In this document: piece after piece, positions 31,706 to 43,184 of the stretch
Layout: each line of letters opens with the position of its first letter
How positions within the stretch are numbered: position 1 is the stretch's first letter
From: JAGQIB01 sp041393395
GTDB taxonomy: Bacteria > ARS69
Assembly (NCBI GenBank): GCA_041393395.1
Contig: JAWKKG010000002.1
Location: 930,001 to 994,000 of the forward strand
DNA length: 64,000 nucleotides
Direction: 5' to 3'
Notes under the pieces: model-generated
Told to the model about the DNA's origin: nothing
Database searches by the model: none
What the model saw: only the letters and a program-made list of their open reading frames with translations
Translations under genes and position numbers: made by a program

Positions 31706-32673
31706 TTGGCCAAGGCCCCGCAAGCGCTCGTGGGCGGGCAAGCCGTCATCGAGGGCGTGATGATGCGCGCCCCGGGCGGTGTGGCCTGCGCGGTTCGTCG
31801 TCCGGACGGCACGATCGCCGTCCGGTACGACGAGCACGTGCCGTTCACGAAGAAGGTGAAGCCATTCGGCCTGCCGATCCTCCGCGGCGCGGCCACGCTC
31901 GTGGAAGCGATGGTGCTCGGCACCTCCACCCTGATGTGGAGCGCCGAGGAGTCCGCGAAGGAGGAGGAGCGCCGCGAAACGAAGCCCTGGGAGAAGATCG
32001 GCTTCGGCGCGGTGACCGTGCTGTCATTCGCGTTCGGCCTGTTCCTGTTCTTCTGGGTGCCGCTGTGGCTCACCGATCTGACCGGCGTTCAGGGGCGGGC
32101 CACGTACAATCTCGTGGACGGCGTGTTCCGGCTCGCGATCTTCTTCCTGTATCTGTTCCTGATCACGCGCTGGGGTGAGATGCGACGCGTGTTCCAGTAC
32201 CACGGGGCCGAGCACATGGCGATCTTCAACTACGAGGCCGAGGTTCCCATCTCGGTGGAGAACACGCGGAACCGGCCGCGTCTGCACCCGCGTTGTGGCA
32301 CGAGCTTCCTGTTTTTCGTGATGCTCGTCTCCATCTTCGTGTTCGCGCTGCTCGGCAAGCCGGAAACGCTCGGCGAGCGCCTGTTGCGGATCGCGTTCGT
32401 TCCCGTGATCGGCGGGCTGTCGTACGAGGTGATCCGTTTCTCCGCGAAGATCGAGAACACCTGGCTCGGCAAGGCGCTCGCGGCGCCGGGCAAGGCGCTG
32501 CAGCTCCTCACGACCGCGGCGCCGGACGACACGCAGGTCGAGGTTGCGGTGGCGTCGCTGAAGGTGGCGCTCACCGGTGATCCGAACGCGCACGCGCCGG
32601 ATCCGGAGCTGGCGCGGCAGGCGGCGGCGGCGCTGGGTGGAACGCTCGCGCCGGAGTTCGCGGGGGGGGTGTC

Positions 32674-32677
<4 letters not shown>
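31706..32677 (+). CDS. DUF1385 membrane protein
   Basis: Inner-membrane protein of 323 residues. The family signatures are VGGQAVIEGVMMRAP near the N-terminus, FQYHGAEHMAIFNYEAE in the middle (a His/Glu-rich site) and HPRCGTSFLFFVML, with three or four membrane helices between about residues 105 and 250. Function is unknown, although the gene is regularly found between rpmE and prfA as it is here. TTG start with GGAGCGA upstream, 12 bases after rpmE; its stop overlaps prfA by four bases (GTGA). The C-terminal 60 residues are a poorly conserved tail. Confidence 0.92.
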
Positions 32678-33737
<1,060 letters not shown>

Positions 33738-33741
<4 letters not shown>

Positions 33742-34646
33742 AGTCCTACGGCGAGCTACGCGACGCCGGCACCGCGATTCTGCGCGACGCGGTCGGCAGC
33801 GCCGCCGACGATCCCCGCTGGGAGGCCACCCGACTGCTCGAGGTGGTCACCGGTCTCAGCCGCGGCGAGCTGGTCCGCCGCCGCGATCAGGTTGTGGAGC
33901 TCGAAGCGATCGCCGACTATCTGCGCCTGCTCGAGGAACGGCGACGCGGAGTGCCGCTCCAGCTGCTGGCCGGCCACGTGGACTTTCACGAGATCACCGT
34001 GCGTGTGGAGCCGGGCGTGTTCATCCCGCGTCCGGAGACCGAGCTCCTCGTGGAGCTCGCCCGCGCCGACGTCGCCTCTCGCCTCGCGGTCGAGGCGGAT
34101 CGCGAGATCCGCATCCTCGATCTCTGTACGGGAACGGGCGCCATTGCGCTCGCGCTCGCCGCGGCGTTCCGCGCCGAGCCCCGCGTGCGCGTGGCGGCCG
34201 GCGAATGGAGCCCGCAGGCGGTCCGCATCGCGCGCCGCAACGCCGAGGACCTCGGGCTCGCGGTCGACGTCCGACGCAGCGATCTCTTCTCGGCCTTCGC
34301 GGACCTGGAAGGCGCGATCGACGTGCTCGTGTCGAATCCACCGTACATCGCGCCGGGCGAAGCGCTCCCGGTCGAGGTCCAGCACGATCCGCCCGCCGCC
34401 CTGTACGACCCGGACGGGGGCACGGGCTTCCACCGGCGCATTGCGCGCCGCGGACGCGACTTCCTGCGTCCGGGCGGAATGATCGTGCTCGAGATCGGCG
34501 AGACGCAGGACGAGGAAGCGGCTAGGATCCTGAACGAGGAGCAGTACCGGGAAGTGGGGAGGGAGCGCGACCTGACGGGCCGGCCACGGTTCGTGCGAGG
34601 CATCGCGCGTGAGGGGGGTGTGGTCCCATCGATGCGATCGTCCTGA
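33738..34646 (+). CDS. prmC: Release factor glutamine methyltransferase
   Basis: SAM-dependent enzyme (302 residues) that methylates the glutamine of the GGQ motif in release factors. Features: N-terminal helical domain recognising the factor, PLQLLAGHVDFHEITVRVEP leading to VFIPRPETELLVE, the SAM site ILDLCTGTGAIALALA, and the catalytic VSNPPYIAPGE (NPPY). The GTG start overlaps the prfA stop (GTGA). Its last 19 bases overlap the inferred start of murA. Confidence 0.94.
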
Positions 34647-35896
34647 GAGGCAACGGACCGCTGAAGGGCACGGTTCCGATCGGCGGCTCCAAGAACGCGG
34701 CCCTGCCGATTCTCACCGCCGCCATCCTGTTCGATTCCGAGCTCCGGATCGACAACGTCCCCCGTCTTCGCGACATCGGGACCCTGCTGCGCCTGCTCGA
34801 AACGCTCGGAGTCACGGGGACGCAGGACGGCCACGTCGTGCGGCTGAACGGCGCCGGACTCCATTCGTGCGAGGCCCCCTGGGATCTCGTCCGCCGCATG
34901 CGCGCCTCCATCTACGTGCTCGGACCGCTGCTCGCCCGTCTCGGCGAGGCGAAGGTCTCACTTCCGGGAGGCTGCGCCTGGGGTCCGCGTCCCGTGGACC
35001 TCCACGTTTCGGCGATGGAAGCGCTCGGCGCCGAGGTCCAGGTGGAGCACGGGTACCTGCTCGCGAGAGCCCCGAAGACCGGCCTGCGCGGCGGCCGCAT
35101 CACGTTCGCGATCTCGAGCGTGGGCGCCACGTGCAACGCGTTGCTCGCGGCCGCCACCGCGCGTGGCGAGACCATGCTCGAGAATGCCGCGGCGGAACCG
35201 GAGGTCGTGTCGCTCGTCGAGTTCCTGAACGCCTGCGGGGCACGCATCGAGGGTCAGGGCGGCAAGACGATGCACGTCCACGGGGTGGAACGCTTGACCC
35301 CGGCCCCCTTCGCCGTGATCCCCGATCGCATCGAGGCCGGCACGTTCCTCGCGGCGGCCGGGATCACCGGCGGCGAGCTCGAGCTCACGGGGTGCGCGCC
35401 CGAGCATCTCGATTCGGTGATCCACACGATCCGCGACATGGGCAGTCGCGTGGACGTCGAGGGCGACCGCATCCGGGTGCGCGGCGAGATTCCGCCGCGA
35501 GGCGTGCACGTCGTGACCGAGCCGTATCCCGGCTTTCCCACGGACATGCAGGCGCAGATCATGGCCCTCGCCACGGTGGGCATCGGGCCCAGCGTCATCA
35601 CGGACACCGTGTACCACGATCGTTTCACGCACGTGCCGGAGCTCGTGCGCCTCGGCGCCGACATCCGGCTGGACGGGAACACGGCGGTGGTACGCCCGTG
35701 CGGCGGCCTCTCCGGCGCGAACGTGATGGCCACGGACCTTCGGGCGTCCGCCGCGCTGATCCTCGCCGGCCTCGTGGCCGACGGCGAGACCAAGGTCAGC
35801 CGCGTCTACCACATCGATCGGGGCTACGAACGCATCGAGGAGAAGCTGCGCGCCGTGGGGGCGGACATCGAGCGGGTGCAGGAGGAGGGGCCGTAG
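34628..35896 (+). CDS. murA: UDP-N-acetylglucosamine 1-carboxyvinyltransferase, apparent ATC start
   Basis: MurA catalyses the first committed step of peptidoglycan synthesis, adding enolpyruvate to UDP-GlcNAc in the cytoplasm. Reading from ATC at 34628 gives 422 residues, the normal length, beginning (M)DAIVLRGNGPLKGTVPIGGS; K22 and N23 (SKNAALPIL) and the PEP-attacking Cys, C116 (LPGGCAWGPRP), then fall at their standard positions. C116 predicts fosfomycin sensitivity. No ATG, GTG or TTG occurs in this frame between the preceding in-frame stop (34610-34612) and codon 71 (GTG, 34838), and starting there would remove the active-site Lys. A GAGGGGGG ribosome site ends nine bases before the ATC. 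Either an AUC start is used or the ATG base was miscalled. Confidence 0.93.
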   Translation: MDAIVLRGNGPLKGTVPIGGSKNAALPILTAAILFDSELRIDNVPRLRDIGTLLRLLETLGVTGTQDGHVVRLNGAGLHSCEAPWDLVRRMRASIYVLGPLLARLGEAKVSLPGGCAWGPRPVDLHVSAMEALGAEVQVEHGYLLARAPKTGLRGGRITFAISSVGATCNALLAAATARGETMLENAAAEPEVVSLVEFLNACGARIEGQGGKTMHVHGVERLTPAPFAVIPDRIEAGTFLAAAGITGGELELTGCAPEHLDSVIHTIRDMGSRVDVEGDRIRVRGEIPPRGVHVVTEPYPGFPTDMQAQIMALATVGIGPSVITDTVYHDRFTHVPELVRLGADIRLDGNTAVVRPCGGLSGANVMATDLRASAALILAGLVADGETKVSRVYHIDRGYERIEEKLRAVGADIERVQEEGP

Positions 35897-35935
35897 GCGC
35901 CCTCCCTACGGAACGCGAGCAGGGCCCGACAGGAA

Positions 35936-35968
35936 AAGGGGCGCCGCGCGGAGTGCGCGGCGCCCCTT
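35936..35968. terminator. Bidirectional terminator between murA and the metalloprotease gene
   Basis: AAGGGGCGCCGCGC - five-base loop - GCGCGGCGCCCCTT, a perfect 14-base stem in the 94-base gap between convergent genes. An AA before and TT after the GC stem serve both strands. Confidence 0.85.
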
Positions 35969-35990
35969 CGTGTCTTCGTGGAAGTGAACG

Positions 35991-38267
35991 CTACTTGAGC
36001 AGCAACGTCCGCGTCGTCTGCACGCCCTCGGCCGTCTCGAGCCGCACGAAGTAGACGCCGGCCGCGGCCGCCGTACCGGCCGCGTCGCGACCGTTCCACT
36101 GCAGGACGTGCGCGCCGACGTCGCGACGACCGTCGAGCAGCGTGGTGACGAGACGTCCCGCCGCATCGTACACGGCGACCTTCACGTCGCCGTCCTGATG
36201 CATCGAGAAGCTGACCGACGTCCGTCCCACGAACGGGTTCGGCTGCACGCGGAGCTGCAGATCGTCGACGGCGACCACGTCCACGCCCGTGCCGCCGCCC
36301 ATGATCTCGAACGCCGTGTCGTTCATGTTGAAGAAGATGTTGTTCGAGGCCTCGATCTGGACGCGGGCCTCCAGGGTCGAGACGTTCGGCACCACGATCA
36401 TCTCGCTGCCGTCGTTCGGGGTGCCGGCGAGAAGCACCGTGGTGAAGTTCTGGCCGTCGTCCTCGGACAGGAGGATGTCCACCGTGGGGCAGTTGATCGG
36501 AGCCAGGTCGGTTCCGGCCACGTCCCAGGTAATGAGCTTCATCTGTCCGGCGGACCAAGGCGTCGCGTCGACCGAGGTGACCTCGAACGGCCCGGCGAGG
36601 CCGGAAACCGCCACCGACGTCTGGTCGAAGCCCACGCCGCCCACGTTGTCCCGCACGGTCAGGCGGAAGGTCAGGTTGCGCGTGTACGTCGGCAGGAGCT
36701 CGCCGATGATGCCCACGCCGTCGCGGATGTCCACGTTGCGCGGGAAGGTCCGGAACGACCGATCCTTCGACGAGAAGTTGCGGAAGATCGGCGCGTTGCC
36801 GGACGGGCTGTTCGGCGAACCGGCGGGACCGACGTCCATCTCCTCCCAGTTGTAGGAGAGGGAGTCGCCCTCCGCGTCGACGGCCAGACCGTCCAGGATG
36901 AACGGCGTGGACACCGGAATCGTGAAGCCGACGTTGCCCGCGGTCACCACCGGCGGCGTGTTGCTCGTCGCCGTGATGACCGGGCAGTTGTTGCCGAAGC
37001 TCGACTGCGTGTAGGCCACGATCTGGTTCAGGCTGCCGCCGTGGAACTCGTCGATGCTGTGGCTCGCGATGTCGTCGGCGCCGCAGATTCCCGCGTAGCC
37101 CATGATCGTGACGCCGGAGCCGGGCTCGTAGGCGGTGGAACCGGTGCGGTTGCCGCCCCCGCAGCTGCCGGTCACGCTGTTGAACGTGTGCGTCGCGCCG
37201 AACTGATGACCCATCTCGTGCGCCACGTAATCGATGTCGAACGTGTCGCCCTGCGGGTTATTGAGCCCGGTCACGCCGCGGGCCTTCGAACCGTTGCGGC
37301 ACGGCACCCCGAGCTGCGCGATGCCGCCGCCGCCGGTGCTGAACACGTGGCCGATGTCGTAGTTCGCGGCCCCGATCACGGAATCCAGCGTGGACTGATT
37401 CTGTGACAGCATCGCGCTGCCGTTGTTGTTCGTGTACGGATCGGTGGCGCCGTTCGTGTACACGATCTGGTCGTTGTTCGCGATCAGCTCCATGCGGACC
37501 GACACGTCGCGCTCGTACACGCCGGTCACACGATTCACGGAGATGTTCATCGCCGCCAGGGCGCCGGGGACGGTGCCGCCGAACCGGGCGGCGTACTCGC
37601 CCGTGCACGCGAGGGCGAGACGGTAGGTGCGGAGCTCCTGGCCCGTTCCGCGCGGCGTGGGATTCGCGGCGCGCTCTTCCACGAGGCGGTTGATCTCGGT
37701 CTCCATCGCCTCGTCCGTCACGAAATGGCATTCGAACGGCTCACCGTCCACGTCGGCCATGGCGGCGCTGCGCTTGTAGTGGCTCGCGTAGAACGAGACG
37801 TCGTCGTTCACCGGATCGATGAACACGCTCGGGCCGGCGCGGAGCACCATGGCGTGGAAGCCGAGCGGGGTGGCGTCCAGGCGCACGGTCGCCGTCCGGT
37901 CGTCGATGCCGCGACCGGTATAGGTCTTGATCTCCGGATAGCGGGCCGCGAGTTCGGGATGCATCACCGAGGTCTCCCAGATCTCGAAGTCCTGGGAGCT
38001 GCCGCCCGGGAGCGGGAGCGCGACCACGAGTCCCGCGAGGGGATTCGCGAGATTCTCGTACGGAGCGTCGGCGAGGATCTGCCGCATGTCCTCGAGAGAG
38101 AGCGAGAAGAAGCGGGTCGACTCGGGATACCGGTCCGACACGGATCCCGTGGCGGCGATCTCCCGGAACGTCGGCGCGGCGCCGGCCAGCGTGGGGACGA
38201 GGAGGAGGACGGCGAGCGAGGTGCTCGCCGGGCGAAGCCGCCGGGCGAGAATCTGCAACAATTCCAT
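35991..38267 (-). CDS. Secreted reprolysin-like metalloprotease with FlgD-like tail
   Basis: Exported metzincin of 758 residues. A signal peptide (about 1-30, ending LAGA) and a propeptide-like region (30-210) precede the catalytic domain (about 210-440). Its zinc site HEMGHQFGATH (350-360) is the HExxHxxGxxH motif, and the Met-turn is VTIMGYAG. This resembles the M12B reprolysin family found in bacteria of the Bacteroidota type. Beta-sandwich domains follow (about 450-670). The end is a FlgD-like C-terminal domain: RVQPNPFVGRTSVSF, VYDAAGRLVTTLL and AGVYFVRLETAEG. The ATG at 38267 has GGGAG upstream and starts the signal peptide directly. Probably a secreted or surface protease for nutrient protein breakdown. 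Confidence 0.9.
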   Translation of the reverse strand: MELLQILARRLRPASTSLAVLLLVPTLAGAAPTFREIAATGSVSDRYPESTRFFSLSLEDMRQILADAPYENLANPLAGLVVALPLPGGSSQDFEIWETSVMHPELAARYPEIKTYTGRGIDDRTATVRLDATPLGFHAMVLRAGPSVFIDPVNDDVSFYASHYKRSAAMADVDGEPFECHFVTDEAMETEINRLVEERAANPTPRGTGQELRTYRLALACTGEYAARFGGTVPGALAAMNISVNRVTGVYERDVSVRMELIANNDQIVYTNGATDPYTNNNGSAMLSQNQSTLDSVIGAANYDIGHVFSTGGGGIAQLGVPCRNGSKARGVTGLNNPQGDTFDIDYVAHEMGHQFGATHTFNSVTGSCGGGNRTGSTAYEPGSGVTIMGYAGICGADDIASHSIDEFHGGSLNQIVAYTQSSFGNNCPVITATSNTPPVVTAGNVGFTIPVSTPFILDGLAVDAEGDSLSYNWEEMDVGPAGSPNSPSGNAPIFRNFSSKDRSFRTFPRNVDIRDGVGIIGELLPTYTRNLTFRLTVRDNVGGVGFDQTSVAVSGLAGPFEVTSVDATPWSAGQMKLITWDVAGTDLAPINCPTVDILLSEDDGQNFTTVLLAGTPNDGSEMIVVPNVSTLEARVQIEASNNIFFNMNDTAFEIMGGGTGVDVVAVDDLQLRVQPNPFVGRTSVSFSMHQDGDVKVAVYDAAGRLVTTLLDGRRDVGAHVLQWNGRDAAGTAAAAGVYFVRLETAEGVQTTRTLLLK

Positions 38268-38324
38268 GTTCGGGGAGCTCCCGGATGCGGGGGTTCGAAA
38301 TCGGGGTGGCGACGGGATTCCGGG

Positions 38325-38330
38325 ATTATA
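38325..38330 (-). promoter_or_regulatory. -10 element (TATAAT) of the metalloprotease gene
   Basis: On the minus strand the sequence GGTATAATCCC contains an exact TATAAT 57 bases before the protease start codon. AT-rich hexamers are rare here, which supports it. The -35 region is not recognisable. Confidence 0.5.
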
Positions 38331-38448
38331 CCGGATCGAGGCGAACGGCGGATTGCGGGCGACCGGATCCGCGCGATTTCGTTCGAGGACGACCAAGTCT
38401 GCCACAATGGCACGAAGTGTGTCGCGCATGGCGGTAGATTGCGCCAGA

Positions 38449-38468
38449 TTGACAGGCCTCGCGAGGCC
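38449..38468 (+). promoter_or_regulatory. TTGACA box fused to a 14-base palindrome upstream of the Hsp20 genes
   Basis: TTGACA (38449-38454) is followed without gap by the perfect palindrome GGCCTCGCGAGGCC (38455-38468). If TTGACA is a -35 box the palindrome fills the spacer, the usual place for a repressor site, although no good -10 hexamer follows at 38472. The 356-base gap 38268-38623 holds this element, the protease -10 box and the sigma-54-like site, and no gene. Confidence 0.4.
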
Positions 38469-38541
38469 CCCGTCGCTGCGCGGCCTTCGTCGAATCCCGC
38501 AAGTGATTGAATCGGCGTGAGTTCGAGATGCCGGCTCGACG

Positions 38542-38559
38542 CTGGCACGCACCCTGCTT
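38542..38559 (+). promoter_or_regulatory. Sigma-54-type promoter of the Hsp20 pair
   Basis: CTGGCACGCACCCTGCTT matches the -24/-12 consensus TGGCACG-N4-TTGCW with the invariant GG (38544-38545) and GC (38556-38557) exactly ten bases apart. It lies about 65 bases before the first Hsp20 start codon. No enhancer-binding activator gene is in the window. Confidence 0.6.
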
Positions 38560-38623
38560 TGAGAACCGGCATCACCGCGGGTCGGCCCCCCCGACCCGGG
38601 CTATCTCGAAGGAGGGATGAGAC

Positions 38624-39067
38624 ATGTTGGTTCGTCGTGATGCCGGCCTCGTGCCGCGGAGCAGCAGCCTGGACATCGATCGTCTGTTCCGGGACGTCTT
38701 CGAGGACTTCCCGACGTGGGCGCCGGCGGCCTGGTCCGGCACGTCGAAGTATCCGGCCGTGAACGCGTGGGAAGACGATCATGCCTACCACGTCGAGGCG
38801 GAGCTGGCGGGCTTCCAGGAGAAGGACATCGAGATCACCGTGCTCGGCAACGAGCTGCGGATCTCGGGGCGGCGCGAGGAGCAGGCGGAGGAGAACGCGA
38901 AGGTCTATCACCGCGAGCGGTACGTCGGCGAGTTCTCGCGCGTGCTGCGCTTCCCGGTGGATCTGGACGACTCGAAGGTCGAAGCGAAGCTCGACCACGG
39001 CGTGCTCCGCGTGAGGCTGCCGAAGGCAGCGGCCGCGCTCCCGCGCAAGATCGAAGTCCAGGGCTGA
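38624..39067 (+). CDS. Hsp20-family small heat-shock protein (first copy)
   Basis: Alpha-crystallin-type holdase chaperone of 147 residues. The N-terminal arm (DIDRLFRDVFEDFPTW) precedes the crystallin domain (about 45-140: AYHVEAELAGFQEKDIEITV, LGNELRISGRREEQ, EFSRVLRFPVDLDDSKVEA and GVLRVRLPK). The C-terminal I-x-I/V-type motif appears as KIEV. ATG with GGAGGG upstream. Followed 73 bases later by a second Hsp20 gene after a strong hairpin. The upstream sigma-54-like site suggests stress- or state-dependent expression. Confidence 0.95.
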   Translation: MLVRRDAGLVPRSSSLDIDRLFRDVFEDFPTWAPAAWSGTSKYPAVNAWEDDHAYHVEAELAGFQEKDIEITVLGNELRISGRREEQAEENAKVYHRERYVGEFSRVLRFPVDLDDSKVEAKLDHGVLRVRLPKAAAALPRKIEVQG

Positions 39068-39076
39068 CAAGCTTGC

Positions 39077-39110
39077 CGCGGCGCCGGGTGCATCCGGCCC
39101 CGGCGCCGCG
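39077..39110 (+). terminator. Strong hairpin between the two Hsp20 genes
   Basis: CGCGGCGCCGGG - ten-base loop - CCCGGCGCCGCG, a perfect 12-base stem starting ten bases after the first Hsp20 stop. It is followed by CACTCGAAAAA rather than a T tract, so it may be an attenuator or a 3' stabiliser that sets the ratio of the two chaperones. Confidence 0.55.
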
Positions 39111-39140
39111 CACTCGAAAAACCAGAGAAGGAGAGAGACG

Positions 39141-39518
39141 GTGACGAGCTGTGTGACCTGCGCGCCCGAGCGCACCGAGAACCTGGAGAACACCGAAGCG
39201 ACGTATCGGCCCGCGGCCGACGTGATCGAGCTCGAGGGCGCCTACCGCATCGAGGTGGAACTGCCCGGAGTGAAGAAGGAAAACGTCGACCTCGACCTCA
39301 AGGAAGACGCACTCACGGTCCGCGCGACGGTGGAGCCGCGTCCGATGGAAGGGACGGTCCGCCTCCGGGGCTACGGGATCGGGAACTTCGAGCGCACGTT
39401 CCGACTCGGCAAGAAGGTGAACCGCGAAGGCATCCGGGCCGAGCTCGCGCACGGGTTGCTCACGCTCCATCTGCCCAAGACGGTGGCGGCCCAGCCGCGC
39501 AAGATCGAGATCGTCTGA
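39141..39518 (+). CDS. Hsp20-family small heat-shock protein (second copy)
   Basis: Holdase chaperone of 125 residues with little N-terminal arm. The crystallin domain (about 25-115) reads AYRIEVELPGVKKENVDLDL, LTVRATV, NFERTFRLGKKV and GLLTLHLPK, ending KIEIV with a clear I-x-I motif. The protein differs strongly from its neighbour, so they are not a recent duplication. Its N-terminus carries a CxxC pair (C4, C7), unusual for this family and possibly redox-active or metal-binding. GTG start with AAGGAGAG upstream. Confidence 0.92.
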   Translation: MTSCVTCAPERTENLENTEATYRPAADVIELEGAYRIEVELPGVKKENVDLDLKEDALTVRATVEPRPMEGTVRLRGYGIGNFERTFRLGKKVNREGIRAELAHGLLTLHLPKTVAAQPRKIEIV

Positions 39519-39711
39519 TCGGAGCCGGGAGGGGCGGCGGCCGGAGCCGGATTCGGCTTCGGGCGTCGCCGCCCCGAGCGCCCTCGCCGGGGACGATCAG
39601 GAACCGTCCCCGATTCCCGGGGTTCCCGGTTAGACTGCGAAACCCGCGAGCCGAAACGCGGCCCGCGACCCCGCCCGCGAAATCCGCGCGGCCGAAGGCC
39701 AGGAGGCTTCG

Positions 39712-40404
39712 ATGTTCTTCGATCCGCTGTACTTGATCCTCGTAGGTCCCACGATGTTGCTTGCGGTGTGGGCGCAGATGCGGGTCAAGAGCGCGTTCGG
39801 CAAGTGGAGCCAGGTCGCCGGATCGTCGCGCATGAGCGGGGCGGAGGCCGCGCAGCGCATGCTGTCGGCGGCGGGCGTCACGGACGTCAAGATCGAGCCC
39901 GTACAGGGTTTCCTCAGCGACCACTACGACCCGCGCGCGAAGCGACTTCGCCTCTCGCCCGGCGTGTACCAGAGCAACTCGGTCGCGGCGATGGGGATCG
40001 CCTGTCACGAGGCCGGGCACGCGCTGCAGCACGCGAACGGTTACGCGCCGCTCGCCCTGCGCAACGCGATCGTTCCCGTGGCGCAGATCGGCTCCTGGCT
40101 CGCGTGGCCGATGATCTTCGGCGGGATGCTGCTGCAGATGCAGAATCTCGCGCTGCTCGGCGTGATCGCGTTCTCGGCGATGGTCGTGTTCCAGCTGATC
40201 ACGTTGCCGGTGGAGTTCGACGCGTCGAACCGCGCGAAGGCGCAGCTCAAGACGCTCGGGATCCTCCACTCGAACGAGGAGTCGAAGGGCGTGAGCGCGG
40301 TGCTCGACGCGGCCGCGATGACCTACGTCGCCGCGACGGTGACGGCGCTCGTCCAGCTCCTCTACTTCGCGCTGCGACTGGGACTTCTCGGCCGCCGCGA
40401 CTAG
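39712..40404 (+). CDS. YugP-type zinc-dependent membrane peptidase
   Basis: Membrane protein of 230 residues of the Zn_peptidase_2 family (YugP). The zinc site is CHEAGHALQHANGYAPLALR (H99-E100-x-x-H103). Four membrane helices are visible: one at the N-terminus (LYLILVGPTMLLAVWAQM), two around 125-165 and one at the end (TALVQLLYFALRLGLL). SPGVYQSNSVAAMGIACHEA is the family signature. Likely a membrane protease of quality control; its position beside Hsp20 and clpB fits that. ATG start with AGGAGG upstream. Confidence 0.92.
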   Translation: MFFDPLYLILVGPTMLLAVWAQMRVKSAFGKWSQVAGSSRMSGAEAAQRMLSAAGVTDVKIEPVQGFLSDHYDPRAKRLRLSPGVYQSNSVAAMGIACHEAGHALQHANGYAPLALRNAIVPVAQIGSWLAWPMIFGGMLLQMQNLALLGVIAFSAMVVFQLITLPVEFDASNRAKAQLKTLGILHSNEESKGVSAVLDAAAMTYVAATVTALVQLLYFALRLGLLGRRD

Positions 40405-40441
40405 AGCGGACCGGACTTCCGAACACGTACGAACCCGGGTG

Positions 40442-40491
40442 CGGCGCAAGGCGCCGTAGACGGACAGGCACGCCCCCTTCCGGGACGGAAG
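40442..40491 (+). promoter_or_regulatory. Two small hairpins in the clpB leader
   Basis: CGGCGC-AAG-GCGCCG (40442-40456) and CTTCCG-GGA-CGGAAG (40477-40491), each a six-base perfect inverted repeat with a three-base loop, in the 106-base gap before clpB. They may be a terminator for the upstream gene or leader structures. No CIRCE element is seen. Confidence 0.3.
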
Positions 40492-40510
40492 CGGGAGAAG
40501 GAGGCAGGAG

Positions 40511-43156
<2,646 letters not shown>

Positions 43157-43184
43157 CCGGGCCCGGACGGAGTATTCTCCTCCC

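Noticed and set aside
34838..35896. Starting MurA at GTG 34838
   Set aside because: It would remove 70 conserved residues including active-site K22 and N23.
38290..38312. GGTTCGAAATC resembling a tRNA T-loop
   Set aside because: The flanking bases cannot form a T-stem and no acceptor or anticodon arm can be found.
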